Source: Pectobacterium polaris (lineage in GTDB: Bacteria; Pseudomonadota; Gammaproteobacteria; Enterobacterales; Enterobacteriaceae). Taken from it: DNA of 64,000 bases. The notes beneath the pieces are model-generated. The model was not told the DNA's origin. It did no database searches and saw only the letters and a list, made by a program, of their open reading frames with translations. The DNA is taken from positions 186,001 to 250,000 of the forward strand of contig NZ_CP017481.1 of NCBI RefSeq assembly GCF_002307355.1. The letters run 5' to 3'. Below, piece by piece: positions 39,535 through 49,013 of this stretch; within the stretch, counting starts at the first letter, position 1, and each line of letters starts with the position of its first letter. The translations under genes were made by a program, and so were the position numbers.

Positions 39535-40024
39535 GCCCTTTTCAGCGGCCATAAATAGCATTAGCTAAGACTTGAGCTGACAGTTTTCGCGGACAGAACA
39601 CAATCAAATCTGACAGGCTGTAATGAGCAGGAACGGAAGTTCACAATTGTTCTAACAACCGATTCAGGAATTACTAAAAGTGGAGTATGTTAATCAATAG
39701 AGAACAGGTCAAAATGGTTAATCGTACTCGACAAACTATATTTTTATTAATAAAAATCCCATTTAAAATAGACAAATACATTTACGATAAAAATATAAAT
39801 CCATATATATTTCGATGAAAATTGATTGCAATAAAAGGCACAATAAAGTAATAACTTAATTTCCTCATGTATAAAATTACAATTAAAGTAAATATTATTT
39901 TGACTCGTCAATCTGTATTTTTGAAGAGTTGGCGTTGGATTTTTTTTGTGGTATGGTATTTATTACCATCAATTAAATGAGTTCATTCTAATGAATGATC
40001 TATCTTTATCACAGGATGTTAACT
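39535..40024. other. AT-rich left flank of the accessory island
   Basis: 490 bases without a credible gene. Composition changes from balanced to strongly AT-rich at about 39690. Just before the next gene are two short inverted repeats, ATGGTA-TTTAT-TACCAT (39953-39969) and TTCATT-CTA-AATGAA-like (around 39982-39996), which may be operators. No tRNA end or obvious attachment site was found. Confidence 0.5.
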
Positions 40025-41296
40025 ATGGAAATGAATAATAGTGGTGAAAAATACGATTTAATTACAACCCTACAATATGTTGGTTCCTCCATTAATCGAA
40101 CTGAGGCTTTGCGTCGATATACTGAAAAAAAGGATTTTTTAAATAAATGGAGATTCATTTATGCTGACGAATCCCAAAATGGTCCTTTCAAATTAAGAAG
40201 AATGACATTCGATGAAAAATGTTTTATTTCTACTATTTTTCGTGGAAACTCCCTTTGGATTATTGATGATGATGTAGTTTCCAATACTGAAACCTTAACA
40301 TTTAAAATTGGAATGGGAACTTTTTTGGATTCAAATGCTGCAAGCTATATCCGTTCACTAGCATATGAGGAAAAACCTACGAATGACGTAGTTAGTAATT
40401 GTATTACTATGGCTAAAAATATCGATTTTGATGAAATCAAAAATTTTAACCCTTACTTATACTTATTTGAAAATCAGCATAATAAGTCAGAAAAAAGCAT
40501 TGAGAAAGTAAGAGAGACAATTAGTGCAGTTATTGCTATTGAAATGATGAATAAAAATTTGAGTCTAGGTCTAGTATGGGGTGAAGAATTTAGGAGTAAA
40601 TATTCACAGGACGCCAAGAGAAAAGCAGATATTTTATTAAGTAAATTCTATACTGATCTAGAGATTGGCAGCATTTCAAAAATTGATTATTTAACCGATG
40701 TCATGGAGTTGATGCTAATTAAAACAAAACTAATTGAGTATGGTTCCAATCGCTCACCGGAGAATAAGTTTGAGGAACTAATGAGTGTGGCAAACAGTGA
40801 TTTATCTATGTTTATGTTTCGAGAGTTAATTATTTGTGCAGACATTCTTTTTCGAAGCAATAAAACACAACTTTCTCAAAAACTACACAGTTTGCAAAAC
40901 AATAAAGATCCATTAAGTTTAATCAGGAATTGTGCAGGAGATCTCAGCATGGTAAGAATGATGGACTTCCTTACAAATTCAATTCCAGATTGTAATGGTT
41001 CTGCCTTTTATGTCGCTAATATTGTTACATTTGACAAAGACGTAATGGATATTCTCAAAGTTACTGAAGTGAATGCTATTGCACTGCATAAAGAGTCTCA
41101 TATTATTCATGTAATTTTCAATACTGAAATTCAAAATTGGTTGACTGAAAAACTGGGAGAAAAACGACTTCAGAGGTTAGCGCCCTTACAGACATTTAAT
41201 GCTTTTGACTCAAGATATAAAAATAGAGGTTATTCACATATTAAGCAGCAACTTATTAATGACCGTAAGAAGTTGACTCAGCTATTGAAAAAATGA
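40025..41296 (+). CDS. Unrecognised 423-residue protein with a possible PIN-like nuclease fold
   Basis: I do not recognise the family. The protein is soluble, mostly helical by appearance and Asn/Lys/Ile-rich because of its AT-rich codon use. Segments resemble the acidic motifs of PIN-domain RNases: FLDSNAASYI (D102), RELIICADIL (about 267-275), GDLSMVRMMD (D306, D314) and IVTFDKDVMDIL (D337, D339). This is a by-eye suggestion. It is convergent with the nuclease/reverse-transcriptase unit and shares its composition, so it probably arrived with it. The ATG at 40025 follows AGGATG; the frame is open ten codons earlier. Confidence 0.6.
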   Translation: MEMNNSGEKYDLITTLQYVGSSINRTEALRRYTEKKDFLNKWRFIYADESQNGPFKLRRMTFDEKCFISTIFRGNSLWIIDDDVVSNTETLTFKIGMGTFLDSNAASYIRSLAYEEKPTNDVVSNCITMAKNIDFDEIKNFNPYLYLFENQHNKSEKSIEKVRETISAVIAIEMMNKNLSLGLVWGEEFRSKYSQDAKRKADILLSKFYTDLEIGSISKIDYLTDVMELMLIKTKLIEYGSNRSPENKFEELMSVANSDLSMFMFRELIICADILFRSNKTQLSQKLHSLQNNKDPLSLIRNCAGDLSMVRMMDFLTNSIPDCNGSAFYVANIVTFDKDVMDILKVTEVNAIALHKESHIIHVIFNTEIQNWLTEKLGEKRLQRLAPLQTFNAFDSRYKNRGYSHIKQQLINDRKKLTQLLKK

Positions 41297-41515
41297 TGAT
41301 TTTAGCACCAGATAATAACCGAACTATTTAGACTTATGGAATACGGCTTTAATTTTTATTGTATAACACTCACTCTTGGCTTGTAGCGGTCAACCAAAGT
41401 GACCTCTGGTCAGCTAAGAGCGAGAAGCGGAAATTAACATATCTGTTAAAGCGGCCAAATTTAGCCATCCACTACAGGCTGCGAAGGCATAGCACTCATA
41501 CTCATTTCGTAGAAT

Positions 41516-42271
41516 TTACTCTCCTAATTTGTATGCATAATCACCCACAATTGACGAAAACAACTCCAACAACTCTAACTTAGTTCTTCCAGAAGCTGCT
41601 ATGCTAACTAATTCATTGAAATCAATTTCAATGTATTTGTTTGCTCTAGGGTTCAATAGAAGACCTGTCTTCCATTCATCCGCACCACCCTCAATTGAGG
41701 ATGAGAAACTCAATAGCCAGTAAATTAAAATCTGCCGGTAATCAGAAGACGAAAAATTTCTATTTGTGCATTTTACTTCGATCAGCCGCTGGCCGATTGA
41801 GAAATCTCCTTGACCTTGTGCTATCCATTGAAATCCAGGAATGATTGGAGACCTAACTACATTACCATCACTCCATCCTTCACTCAGGTATCTTATTGAT
41901 TTTATTATATTAGTTGCAGTTTGGTTAGCTATTTCAATCTCAATATCTGATAAATTATCGGGTAAAACTGCATCAAAATACCTTGATTGCCGCCTCAGGG
42001 CGATAGACAAACACTCATTCCAATCTTCATTTTTTTCTTCAAGCATTTGCTCTGCTCTTACATAGGCAACTTCAAATAGCATAGCTGCATTTGTATCTAT
42101 TCCTGCCAACATACTTTCATCAATAATCGTACAGCCGGGTATAGGTTGTGCCTCACGATTGAGATGTGCAACGATTGCCGGTAGCAATTGTGGAAATAAC
42201 AAATCACAGATACCGGGAATATCTCGCGCTACAGTTCTGGGATCTTTGACAGGTAACCTTAAAAATCTCAT
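41516..42271 (-). CDS. PD-(D/E)XK-type nuclease candidate coupled to the reverse transcriptase
   Basis: A 251-residue protein of no named family that I can recognise. The middle shows the restriction-endonuclease-like core: GDFSIGQRLIEVKC gives D156, E165 and K167 (D-x8-ExK), and DYRQILIYWLL adds the helix with Q180 and Y184 often seen in PD-(D/E)XK enzymes. The following KTGLLLNPRANKYIEID strand is also common there. The N-terminal 120 residues are helical. The gene starts inside the reverse-transcriptase stop (ATGA overlap), so the two are translated together. As effector of a defence system it could cleave DNA or RNA; that is inference. Confidence 0.72.
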   Translation of the reverse strand: MRFLRLPVKDPRTVARDIPGICDLLFPQLLPAIVAHLNREAQPIPGCTIIDESMLAGIDTNAAMLFEVAYVRAEQMLEEKNEDWNECLSIALRRQSRYFDAVLPDNLSDIEIEIANQTATNIIKSIRYLSEGWSDGNVVRSPIIPGFQWIAQGQGDFSIGQRLIEVKCTNRNFSSSDYRQILIYWLLSFSSSIEGGADEWKTGLLLNPRANKYIEIDFNELVSIAASGRTKLELLELFSSIVGDYAYKLGE

Positions 42272-43914
42272 TTATTCTCAGCCCCTTGGCACCAATTAAT
42301 AAATATTTCACAAAATGATGTTTTTCCTTTTTGTTCAATTCCTAATGACCAAGAGTTAGGTATTGATTTTTTTACTTGATCCCTAAAATGCTTTCCGTCA
42401 TCACCAAATTTATAGGATGCGAGCCAAAGTATTCTTTGTACTTCCGGTGTCAATTTTGACCACTTATTTCTCTCAGAAACGAATGAAGGTCTATCTTTCC
42501 AATTTCTTATACAATCAAGACACGCTCTTTTAATTGTTTCAGATGAGCTTTCATTTAATAAACTATGAACGTAAGCAGCTCGATTATTTGTTCGAATTAC
42601 TCTTAGAGAACGTAAATAATGCAAACAGTTCGCTTCTGGTAGCAGTAGATGCTCAGAGTGCACAACAATATCATCTACCATCCTATCAAGCATTTGATAG
42701 ATAGAAGAATACCGCTCATCATTCCTAATAGAAATCACACCTTTAATAATTGTAGAAAATGAACTTCTAAAGGAATGTAAATTTTCTGGAGAGAGTAATG
42801 TCCTACATAACTGTAATGCTAAAGCTGGCTCATGAAGTTTTAATGTTCTACTTATTTGATTAACTAAGAAAGTGTCTGGCTGACTTTTATGGATCTCTAA
42901 ATCAAGTAAGGCTTGTACATTTAGTTTCTCGACAGTTTCAACTAGTTCATCATAATCAGAAACAGGATTGTCTGAATAGGGGTCAAAATGTAAGTCAATT
43001 TTTTTTAGTTTACTAGATTTATCATCATCAACAAACAATTGTGTATAAACAAAGTTTTTATAGTGTTGGGCTTTTAAAATTGTTGTTTTAGTTCTGTTTA
43101 ATGACAATCCATAATCTGCCAAAGCGTTCGAAAGAATTGAAATAGCACGATACGCTTCAGCTTGATCATTGGCAATAATAGTAAAATCATCCACATACCT
43201 ATGCCACTTAAGTTTTGATGATGTCAAAAGTTGGTCAACTGAGGTCATTAGCAACTCGGCTAAAACTCTTGAGCATTGCCCTCCGACCGGCAAGCCAAAT
43301 GATCTACCAGCTGACAACTGACTTAATAACCTATCTATTTGAGTTGCAACTGTAGAACCTTCACCAAATAAATCATTAATACAATTCTCGATACGATGAT
43401 GATAAATGTGCTCGTAAAAGCTTGATATATCCGTTTGGATAACAACAGCCCCGTCATTAATTAATGCTGCATCATTAATTGTTGCTTCTTTATATGCCCT
43501 CCATGACTTGTCTCTATCAAATAAGTTCTCACCAGTTTCTACGTAACGATATGAGTGTGCATTTGGACTTCTTTTTGATTCATTTATTTCTGCAATCGCG
43601 ATAGCCAGACCATTAAGATATATATTCCAAAATGGATGTATCTTTGTAGAAATTCTAAAGCCGCTTGCACCAGTTGGCGAAAGCAATCTCTCCGAGTAAA
43701 CCTGAATTCCATTCAAAGAATTTCTTGCATTCGTTTTGCCATCTTTTTCAAGCCTTTCAAAGAAGTCAAAAGCCATATTTGCTATCTGCGTTTTTGAATC
43801 TGAAATGAAAACTGTATCGATATCAAAAGGCAACATGTCATTGTCGCCGTGAGCGCCAACATCTTCAATAGCTCTTATAAAGTGTTCAAGTTTCACTGTA
43901 TTCATCATCCCCAC
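42268..43914 (-). CDS. Reverse transcriptase of the defence-associated (UG/Abi-like) kind
   Basis: A 548-residue protein. RT motif A is VVIQTDISSFYEHI (D162), motif B GLPVGGQCSRVLAELL (about 208-222) and motif C YVDDF (240-244, D242/D243); motif D/E-like LSLNRTKTTIL follows near 271. All catalytic aspartates are present, so it should be active. The region after about residue 320 is a helical repeat-like domain with no maturase or endonuclease domain, unlike group II introns. Retron RTs are shorter (about 300-400), and no msr/msd-like RNA was seen. It is coupled to a nuclease gene by a 4-base overlap and is AT-rich against its surroundings. ATG codons at 43914, 43908 and 43905 compete as the start. 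Confidence 0.87.
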   Translation of the reverse strand: MGMMNTVKLEHFIRAIEDVGAHGDNDMLPFDIDTVFISDSKTQIANMAFDFFERLEKDGKTNARNSLNGIQVYSERLLSPTGASGFRISTKIHPFWNIYLNGLAIAIAEINESKRSPNAHSYRYVETGENLFDRDKSWRAYKEATINDAALINDGAVVIQTDISSFYEHIYHHRIENCINDLFGEGSTVATQIDRLLSQLSAGRSFGLPVGGQCSRVLAELLMTSVDQLLTSSKLKWHRYVDDFTIIANDQAEAYRAISILSNALADYGLSLNRTKTTILKAQHYKNFVYTQLFVDDDKSSKLKKIDLHFDPYSDNPVSDYDELVETVEKLNVQALLDLEIHKSQPDTFLVNQISRTLKLHEPALALQLCRTLLSPENLHSFRSSFSTIIKGVISIRNDERYSSIYQMLDRMVDDIVVHSEHLLLPEANCLHYLRSLRVIRTNNRAAYVHSLLNESSSETIKRACLDCIRNWKDRPSFVSERNKWSKLTPEVQRILWLASYKFGDDGKHFRDQVKKSIPNSWSLGIEQKGKTSFCEIFINWCQGAENK

Positions 43915-44501
43915 CGACTCATTAATTGCATTTATATTCAGATATAAAAAGTTAACTTATGACAAGATTCATAACTAGGCAAGTTCCTTATTCTCCTTGA
44001 AACTAAAAACTCCTTTTCCTGACTAAAATCCAATACCACTTCAGATATTTTAATTGTTTCAATGATAATAATTTATCTTGTATATTATTTTAAAATATAT
44101 TTTCTAAAGGGAATCATTTTAAAATTCAAGTATGGTAGCCCACTTAATGAAGCAACTGTATCTTAGAACGCGTACAGTCAAGAATCCTCGCTAGCGGTGA
44201 TGGCGGGCAACAACTTCTGACAACTCACTCCCATCACCTACTGACTAACATGTTCCCAGTTGATCAACACATTTTGATGTCAGCAATGTCCGTCCGCTGT
44301 TGGCACAAAACTGCCCGTCAGATTAGATTTATCTCTATGCCGTAACCGTACCGGATCAGGCCAGAGCTAACACACATCAGCCGCAACATAATCTCAAACA
44401 ATATCAGCTGGTTCAGTGCTATCGAGGATTGAATTTTTACCTGCGGTTATGACACAGTAGAAACCTGTCACGCTCTGTTTATCAACAACCTGCGGGTAAC
44501 G
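43915..44501. other. Upstream region of the reverse transcriptase and right edge of the island
   Basis: 587 bases. From 43915 to about 44150 the DNA is AT-rich like the island. After that it returns to the composition of the chromosome, so the island border is near 44150. The AT-rich part precedes the reverse-transcriptase gene and would be the place for its promoter and for a template non-coding RNA, if one exists. I could not identify a convincing structured RNA by eye. 44150-44500 shows no gene; the entericidin promoter must be there. Confidence 0.5.
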
Positions 44502-44504
44502 ATG

Positions 44505-44633
44505 ATGAAACGTATAACAACGATCGTAGTAGCGTTGCTGGTCACAGCAACATTGAGCGGCTGTAACACCACGCGCGGCTTTGGTCAGGATGTGCAGAAG
44601 TTGGGTAGTAAAATCTCCCACGCCGCCAGCTAA
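44505..44633 (+). CDS. ecnB: Entericidin A/B family lipoprotein
   Basis: A 42-residue lipoprotein, MKRITTIVVALLVTATLSGC followed by NTTRGFGQDVQKLGSKISHAAS. The lipobox LSGC and the entericidin pattern NTxRGFGxDxxxxGxxI are clear. Entericidins are small outer-membrane-associated lipoproteins linked to programmed lysis in stationary phase. An ATG one codon upstream (44502) is an alternative start. A strong terminator follows. Whether it is the A or B type cannot be fixed, since no second copy is present. Confidence 0.87.
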   Translation: MKRITTIVVALLVTATLSGCNTTRGFGQDVQKLGSKISHAAS

Positions 44634-44649
44634 CCCTCCGTCAGACAAC

Positions 44650-44680
44650 AAAAAACCGGCCATACGTTAGCCGGTTTTTT
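44650..44680. terminator. Bidirectional terminator after the entericidin gene
   Basis: AAAAAACCGGC-CATACGTTA-GCCGGTTTTTT has a GC stem flanked by A6 and T6, ideal on both strands for the convergent entericidin and elaA genes. Confidence 0.92.
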
Positions 44681-44726
44681 GTTTACGCCGCGATCTCTAC
44701 TCTTTCCGCAGCTGGCTCGGTATCCC

Positions 44727-45182
44727 TCAGAACGCCGACAGCATATCAATATGCGGAATGCCGTCTTCGTCGTATTCCTCACCGGTCGCCACAAAGCCAA
44801 ACGCACCGTAGAACGATTGCAGGTGAGCCTGCGCGGACAGGAAAAGATGCTTTTGCGGCCAGTGGCGTGCGCAGGCAATCAACGTGTGTTCCATCAACTG
44901 GTGCCCCAAGTGTTGCCCGCGGGCATGCGGCGCGACAATCACGCGCCCAATCGTTACCACATCGTTGTTCGGATGGGGCGCAAGCAGCCGGGCGCAGGCG
45001 GCCAGCTTGCCGTCACGGTATGCCGTAATATGGCGATTGCCGTCCACCAGATCGCGACCATCAATATCCAGATAGGGGCAGGTTTGCTCGACCACGAATA
45101 CCTGATTGCGCAGCGCCAATATGTCATGCAGTGAATACACGTTAAGGTCTGCCACATCCCAGTCATGCCATATCAAACTCAT
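44727..45182 (-). CDS. elaA: GNAT-family acetyltransferase ElaA
   Basis: A 151-residue acetyltransferase matching E. coli ElaA (153): LRNQVFVVEQTCPYLDIDGRDL near the N terminus, the acetyl-CoA-binding motif IGRVIVAPHARGQHLGHQLM (about 80-100) and FLSAQAHLQSFYGAFGFVATGEEYDEDGIPHIDM at the C terminus. The substrate is not established. The start MSLIWHDW is preferred over an in-frame ATG four codons upstream by comparison with E. coli. Confidence 0.92.
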   Translation of the reverse strand: MSLIWHDWDVADLNVYSLHDILALRNQVFVVEQTCPYLDIDGRDLVDGNRHITAYRDGKLAACARLLAPHPNNDVVTIGRVIVAPHARGQHLGHQLMEHTLIACARHWPQKHLFLSAQAHLQSFYGAFGFVATGEEYDEDGIPHIDMLSAF

Positions 45183-45222
45183 ACCTTTCCCCATTACACA
45201 ATGTGTTCATTACACGAGACGT

Positions 45223-46452
45223 TTATTCTTTACCTGCGCCGACGGAACGATCGCGGCGCTTAGCCAGAATCAGCCATGCCCACAGCAGCGCAATTGACAG
45301 CGCAAACAAGACGCCAAAACCAATCCCGATGGTGATAACCGACACACCCAGTTTCACCACCAAAGAATAGAGCCCCAGCATTAACAGCATAGCGCCGTTC
45401 TCACCCAAATTCTGTACGGCGATCGCATTCCCCGCACCGACGCTGGCCTTCCCACGTTCCTGCAACAGCGCATTCAGCGGGACGATAAAGAACCCACCGA
45501 GCGCCCCCAGCAGAATCAGCAGCGAATAGGCGCTCATGAGGTTGTGTTGAAGCGTGAAAATCACCACCACCACGCCGATCAGGAACCCCGCAGGCAGACA
45601 GCGCCGTACATTATCGAGCGTCACCAGCTTCGCGGCCGCACCCGCACCCGCTACGATGCCCACGGCGACCATCGCGTTAAGCAGCGTTGGCGTTGCATTG
45701 TCGGTGATGCCGAGCGCATGCGGCACCCACAGCACCAGCAGAAAGCGCAGCGTCACACCCGCGCCCCAGAACATACTGGTGCCGATCAGCGAGAGTCGGG
45801 CGTCGCCATCGCGCCACAGCACACGACAGGCGGAAAAGAAGCTGCTCGCCATCTGCACCGGATGCCACGGCTGCCCCGGTCGTGCCGCATTGAGACGAGG
45901 AATCAGCATATTCGCCCCCAGCGCTATGCCGTAAGCCACCGCGCAAACCGACAGCGCCCCGTAAATGTTCCAGTCCGCCAGCACGCCGCCTGCGACTGAA
46001 CCGGTCAGGATCGCCGCAATCGTCGAAGCTTCCATCAGACCATTCGCTTTGACCAACTGGCCACCACGCGTGATCTCACCCAAAATGCCGTATTTCGCTG
46101 GGGAATACGCGGCGGCGCCAATGCCCACCAGCGTGTACCCCAGAAACGGATTCCCGCCCACGCAAATCAGCAGCGCGCCCGCCAGCTTCAGGGTATTGGC
46201 GAACATCATCACCTGCCCTTTGGAGAAGCTGTCCGCAATTTGCCCGACAAACGGTGCCAGAATGATGTACGCAGCGACAAACCCCATCTGCAAAAACGGC
46301 TGGCTCCAGTCGGGATACACCAGCTGTTTGATCAGCGCTAACGTGGCAAACAGCAGCGCGTTATCACCAAACGCGGAGAAGAACTGCGCGATAATCACCG
46401 CGCTCATACTACGCGACAGCAAAGGCGTCGCGGGTTCAGTCTGTTGACTCAT
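45223..46452 (-). CDS. lplT: Lysophospholipid transporter LplT
   Basis: A 409-residue major-facilitator protein with about 12 hydrophobic segments ([29 protein letters not shown] at the start). It flips lysophospholipids, notably lysophosphatidylethanolamine, across the inner membrane to the acyltransferase Aas. The E. coli protein is 397 residues. Its ATG overlaps the aas stop by four bases (ATGA), so transporter and enzyme are co-translated, as in other enterobacteria. Confidence 0.96.
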   Translation of the reverse strand: MSQQTEPATPLLSRSMSAVIIAQFFSAFGDNALLFATLALIKQLVYPDWSQPFLQMGFVAAYIILAPFVGQIADSFSKGQVMMFANTLKLAGALLICVGGNPFLGYTLVGIGAAAYSPAKYGILGEITRGGQLVKANGLMEASTIAAILTGSVAGGVLADWNIYGALSVCAVAYGIALGANMLIPRLNAARPGQPWHPVQMASSFFSACRVLWRDGDARLSLIGTSMFWGAGVTLRFLLVLWVPHALGITDNATPTLLNAMVAVGIVAGAGAAAKLVTLDNVRRCLPAGFLIGVVVVIFTLQHNLMSAYSLLILLGALGGFFIVPLNALLQERGKASVGAGNAIAVQNLGENGAMLLMLGLYSLVVKLGVSVITIGIGFGVLFALSIALLWAWLILAKRRDRSVGAGKE

Positions 46453-48620
46453 GCATTCGGCTCCGACGCGTTAGTTGCAGGTTCTTCGGCCATCTGGCGC
46501 AGCGTGACAAAGTCAGGCTTGCCGCTGCCGAGTAGTGGTAAGGCTTTCACATAGCGAATATCGCGCGGCACCGCCAGTTCCGGTACGCCACTGCTGCGTG
46601 CCTGTGCAAGCAATGCGTCACGGGTTATCTGGTTGTCCGTCGTAAACAGCACCAGCGCCTCGCCTTTGCTGCTGTCACTTTTCGCACTGGCCGCATGCTG
46701 CGCTTCCGGCGATATCTTCACTGCCAGCTGTTCTACGCTTTCCAGCGAGACCATCTCCCCCGCCAGCTTGGCAAAGCGCTTCACGCGGCCAATGATGGTG
46801 CAGAAGCCTCTTTCATCCAGTTCGACAATATCACCGGTGTCATACCAGCCCGGCTGCAACTCGCCCTGGGCATTTTCTGCCGCCGGCGCTTCGAGCACGC
46901 CGGGGTTTTCCACCCGCAGATAGCCTTTCATGATATTCGGCCCGCGCAGCTGTAGACGGCCACCGCGCGTGATGCCCGGCACCGTAATCAAACGCGATTC
47001 GATTTCCGGCAACAGCTTGCCGACGGAATGAATTTTCGTCGCCATCGGCACGTTGATCGCCACCACCGGCGCGCACTCAGTCACGCCGTAGCCTTCCAGA
47101 ATGCGGATACCAAATTTGTCCTGCCAGACCTGACGCGTGGTTTCAGACAGCTTTTCTGCCCCGGCAACCACGTAGCGCAGACGAGCGAAATCATACGGAT
47201 GGGCAAAACGCGCATAGTTGCCTAAGAACGTTGACGTCCCGAACAGCACGGTGCAGTTCTGGTCATAAACCAGCTCCGGCACGATGCGATAGTGCAGCGG
47301 GCTGGGGTAGAGGAACACACGAGCGCCCGTCATCAGCGGCGTTAACAGCCCCACCGTCAGGCCAAACGCATGGAACAGCGGCAGCGCGGACATAAAGCGG
47401 TCGCGCGGCGTGAAATCCGCCACCGTGCGAATCTGCTCAACGTTCGCCAGCAGGCTGTCATGGGAATGCACGACACCTTTCGGATTCCCCTCGGAACCCG
47501 AGGTAAACAGCACGATAGCCGCATCGTCAGGCTTCTGCGGCAGCATCGCGCGGGCAGGAAACAGCAGATGAAACAGGATCCACAGCTTATCCGTCAGCGT
47601 CACGGTGTCTTTCAAATCTTCCAGATAGACCCAGTTGGCCTCGCTAACCTGCTTCGGCAGATCTGTCAGCTTGCCCTTTTCAAGAAACTGGCGAGACGTG
47701 ACGATGGTTTTGATCCCCGCCGCTTTCATCGCACTTTGTAGCCCTTTCGCGCCAGCGGTGTAGTTCAGCATGGCAGGAATACGGTTACGCAGCGATGCGC
47801 CCAGGATAGATGCTGCGGTAATGGTCGCGTTGGGCAACAGCATGCCGACATGTTCATCGGCACGGGTGAAGCGCTGCAAAATGCGCGACACGCCCAGTGA
47901 TTTTTTCAGTAAGCCCTGATAGCTGTCTTCATTGAATGAGATATCCGCAATGCTGGGAGAGTGCCGTCCGTAACGGGTTCTCGCGGCCAGAAAGGCCTGA
48001 TACAGCGTGTGCTGCGGGCGCGTATCCATCCGCGCCTTCATCATAATCTGGTGCAAATGCTCACCAGCCAACGCACGGCGTTCTCTGGCACTGCTGGCTT
48101 CCGGCATCGGCAACGTGGTGGGGGGCAAATAGGTGATCGTAATCTGCGGCAGGCAGCGGCGTTTAAAGACGCCCGCCAGCCGACCAAACGGCGTCAGTTC
48201 TGCGCCATCAATGCGCACGGGGATGATCGTTGCACCCGATTTCGCCGCGACAAACGCCGCGCCGCTGTAAATCTTCATCAGCGATCCGGTTACGCTGATC
48301 CGCCCTTCCGGGAAAACCACGACGGGTTGGCCGCGTTCGATCACCTTGATCAGCCCTTTGATTGCCAGAGGCTTAGTGGGATCTAACGGCACGAAATCGA
48401 TATAAGGCTTCAGCCAGCGCATAAACCAGCGATCGGAAATGGAGGAGTACACGGCAAAGACGGGCTTTATCGGTAAGAATAATGCCAGCAAAACGCCATC
48501 AAGGAACGAGACGTGATTAGGGGTAATGAGCAATTTGGATTGCTGAAACTGGCTGCTGTCGCCCTCGATCCGGATGCGGTACAGACGCTGGAACACCCAA
48601 CGTAACAGGGTATGAATCAT
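46449..48620 (-). CDS. aas: Bifunctional 2-acylglycerophosphoethanolamine acyltransferase/acyl-ACP synthetase
   Basis: A 723-residue fusion (E. coli 719). The N-terminal PlsC-like acyltransferase carries NHVSFLD (H36, D41) and FPEGRIS. The C-terminal AMP-binding acyl-ACP synthetase carries [17 protein letters not shown] and [16 protein letters not shown] and ends with a substrate-binding [11 protein letters not shown] segment. It re-acylates lysophospholipids imported by LplT. ATG 48620 ([10 protein letters not shown]) with ribosome site GGAGAAGG is chosen over an in-frame ATG four codons earlier. Confidence 0.95.
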   Translation of the reverse strand: MIHTLLRWVFQRLYRIRIEGDSSQFQQSKLLITPNHVSFLDGVLLALFLPIKPVFAVYSSISDRWFMRWLKPYIDFVPLDPTKPLAIKGLIKVIERGQPVVVFPEGRISVTGSLMKIYSGAAFVAAKSGATIIPVRIDGAELTPFGRLAGVFKRRCLPQITITYLPPTTLPMPEASSARERRALAGEHLHQIMMKARMDTRPQHTLYQAFLAARTRYGRHSPSIADISFNEDSYQGLLKKSLGVSRILQRFTRADEHVGMLLPNATITAASILGASLRNRIPAMLNYTAGAKGLQSAMKAAGIKTIVTSRQFLEKGKLTDLPKQVSEANWVYLEDLKDTVTLTDKLWILFHLLFPARAMLPQKPDDAAIVLFTSGSEGNPKGVVHSHDSLLANVEQIRTVADFTPRDRFMSALPLFHAFGLTVGLLTPLMTGARVFLYPSPLHYRIVPELVYDQNCTVLFGTSTFLGNYARFAHPYDFARLRYVVAGAEKLSETTRQVWQDKFGIRILEGYGVTECAPVVAINVPMATKIHSVGKLLPEIESRLITVPGITRGGRLQLRGPNIMKGYLRVENPGVLEAPAAENAQGELQPGWYDTGDIVELDERGFCTIIGRVKRFAKLAGEMVSLESVEQLAVKISPEAQHAASAKSDSSKGEALVLFTTDNQITRDALLAQARSSGVPELAVPRDIRYVKALPLLGSGKPDFVTLRQMAEEPATNASEPNA

Positions 48621-48809
48621 GCCTTCTCCCAATAGACAGATAAACGGGCAGCTTGCTGAAGCGCAAAAACCACCAAGCGATACGTCAAAATACTACATAT
48701 GCACCATACTTCAAGCGACGGGTACGCGGCTAAACGCGAAGATTGCCGACGGCACAGTATTCACATCGCATTAAAATGGCTAGAAATAACGAAAGCGGGA
48801 AATTCAGGC

Positions 48810-48901
48810 AAAAAAAAACCTACGCATCCGCGTAGGTTGGTGTAATCAAATGATTCCAATGTACAGAGTACATCGGCATATCACCAATCAATACCTCTGG
48901 G
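48810..48901 (-). ncRNA. omrA: OmrA/OmrB-type small regulatory RNA
   Basis: On the minus strand the RNA would start CCCAGAGGUAUUGAUUGGUG, exactly the conserved seed at the 5' end of E. coli OmrA and OmrB. It ends with the terminator AACCUACG-CGGAUG-CGUAGGUU followed by eight or more U residues, also like OmrA. The middle is variable. The position just downstream of aas is that of omrA/omrB in E. coli. OmrA/B are OmpR-activated, Hfq-dependent repressors of outer-membrane receptors and curli regulators. Only one copy is found, so A or B cannot be told; a -10-like TAGAGT lies upstream. Confidence 0.92.
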
Positions 48902-49013
48902 ACTTGTAACTCTAAAGATCGTCACCTCTCATAACCAGCGATGAATCGAAAGAGTTATTCTATAAGTGCAACCAACTGTAAGATTCTGGTGAATCATGTA
49001 AGGCAGCCGCCTT

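Noticed and set aside
41359..41583. 74-codon plus-strand frame at the end of the nuclease gene
   Set aside because: It overlaps the 3' end of the PD-(D/E)XK candidate in antisense and has no features of its own.
42268..44150. Retron or group II intron interpretation of the reverse transcriptase
   Set aside because: No maturase or HNH domain, no recognisable domain V/VI RNA, no msr/msd-like inverted repeats next to the gene, and the protein is longer than typical retron RTs.
48690..48760. Another ERIC copy near CCATACTTCAAGCGACGGG
   Set aside because: Only about 10 bases resemble the ERIC end (ATACTTCAAGC); the rest does not match and there is no second arm.
48621..48809. Second Omr small RNA next to the first
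   Set aside because: No second copy of the CCCAGAGGUAUUG seed or of the terminator stem was found in the gap.
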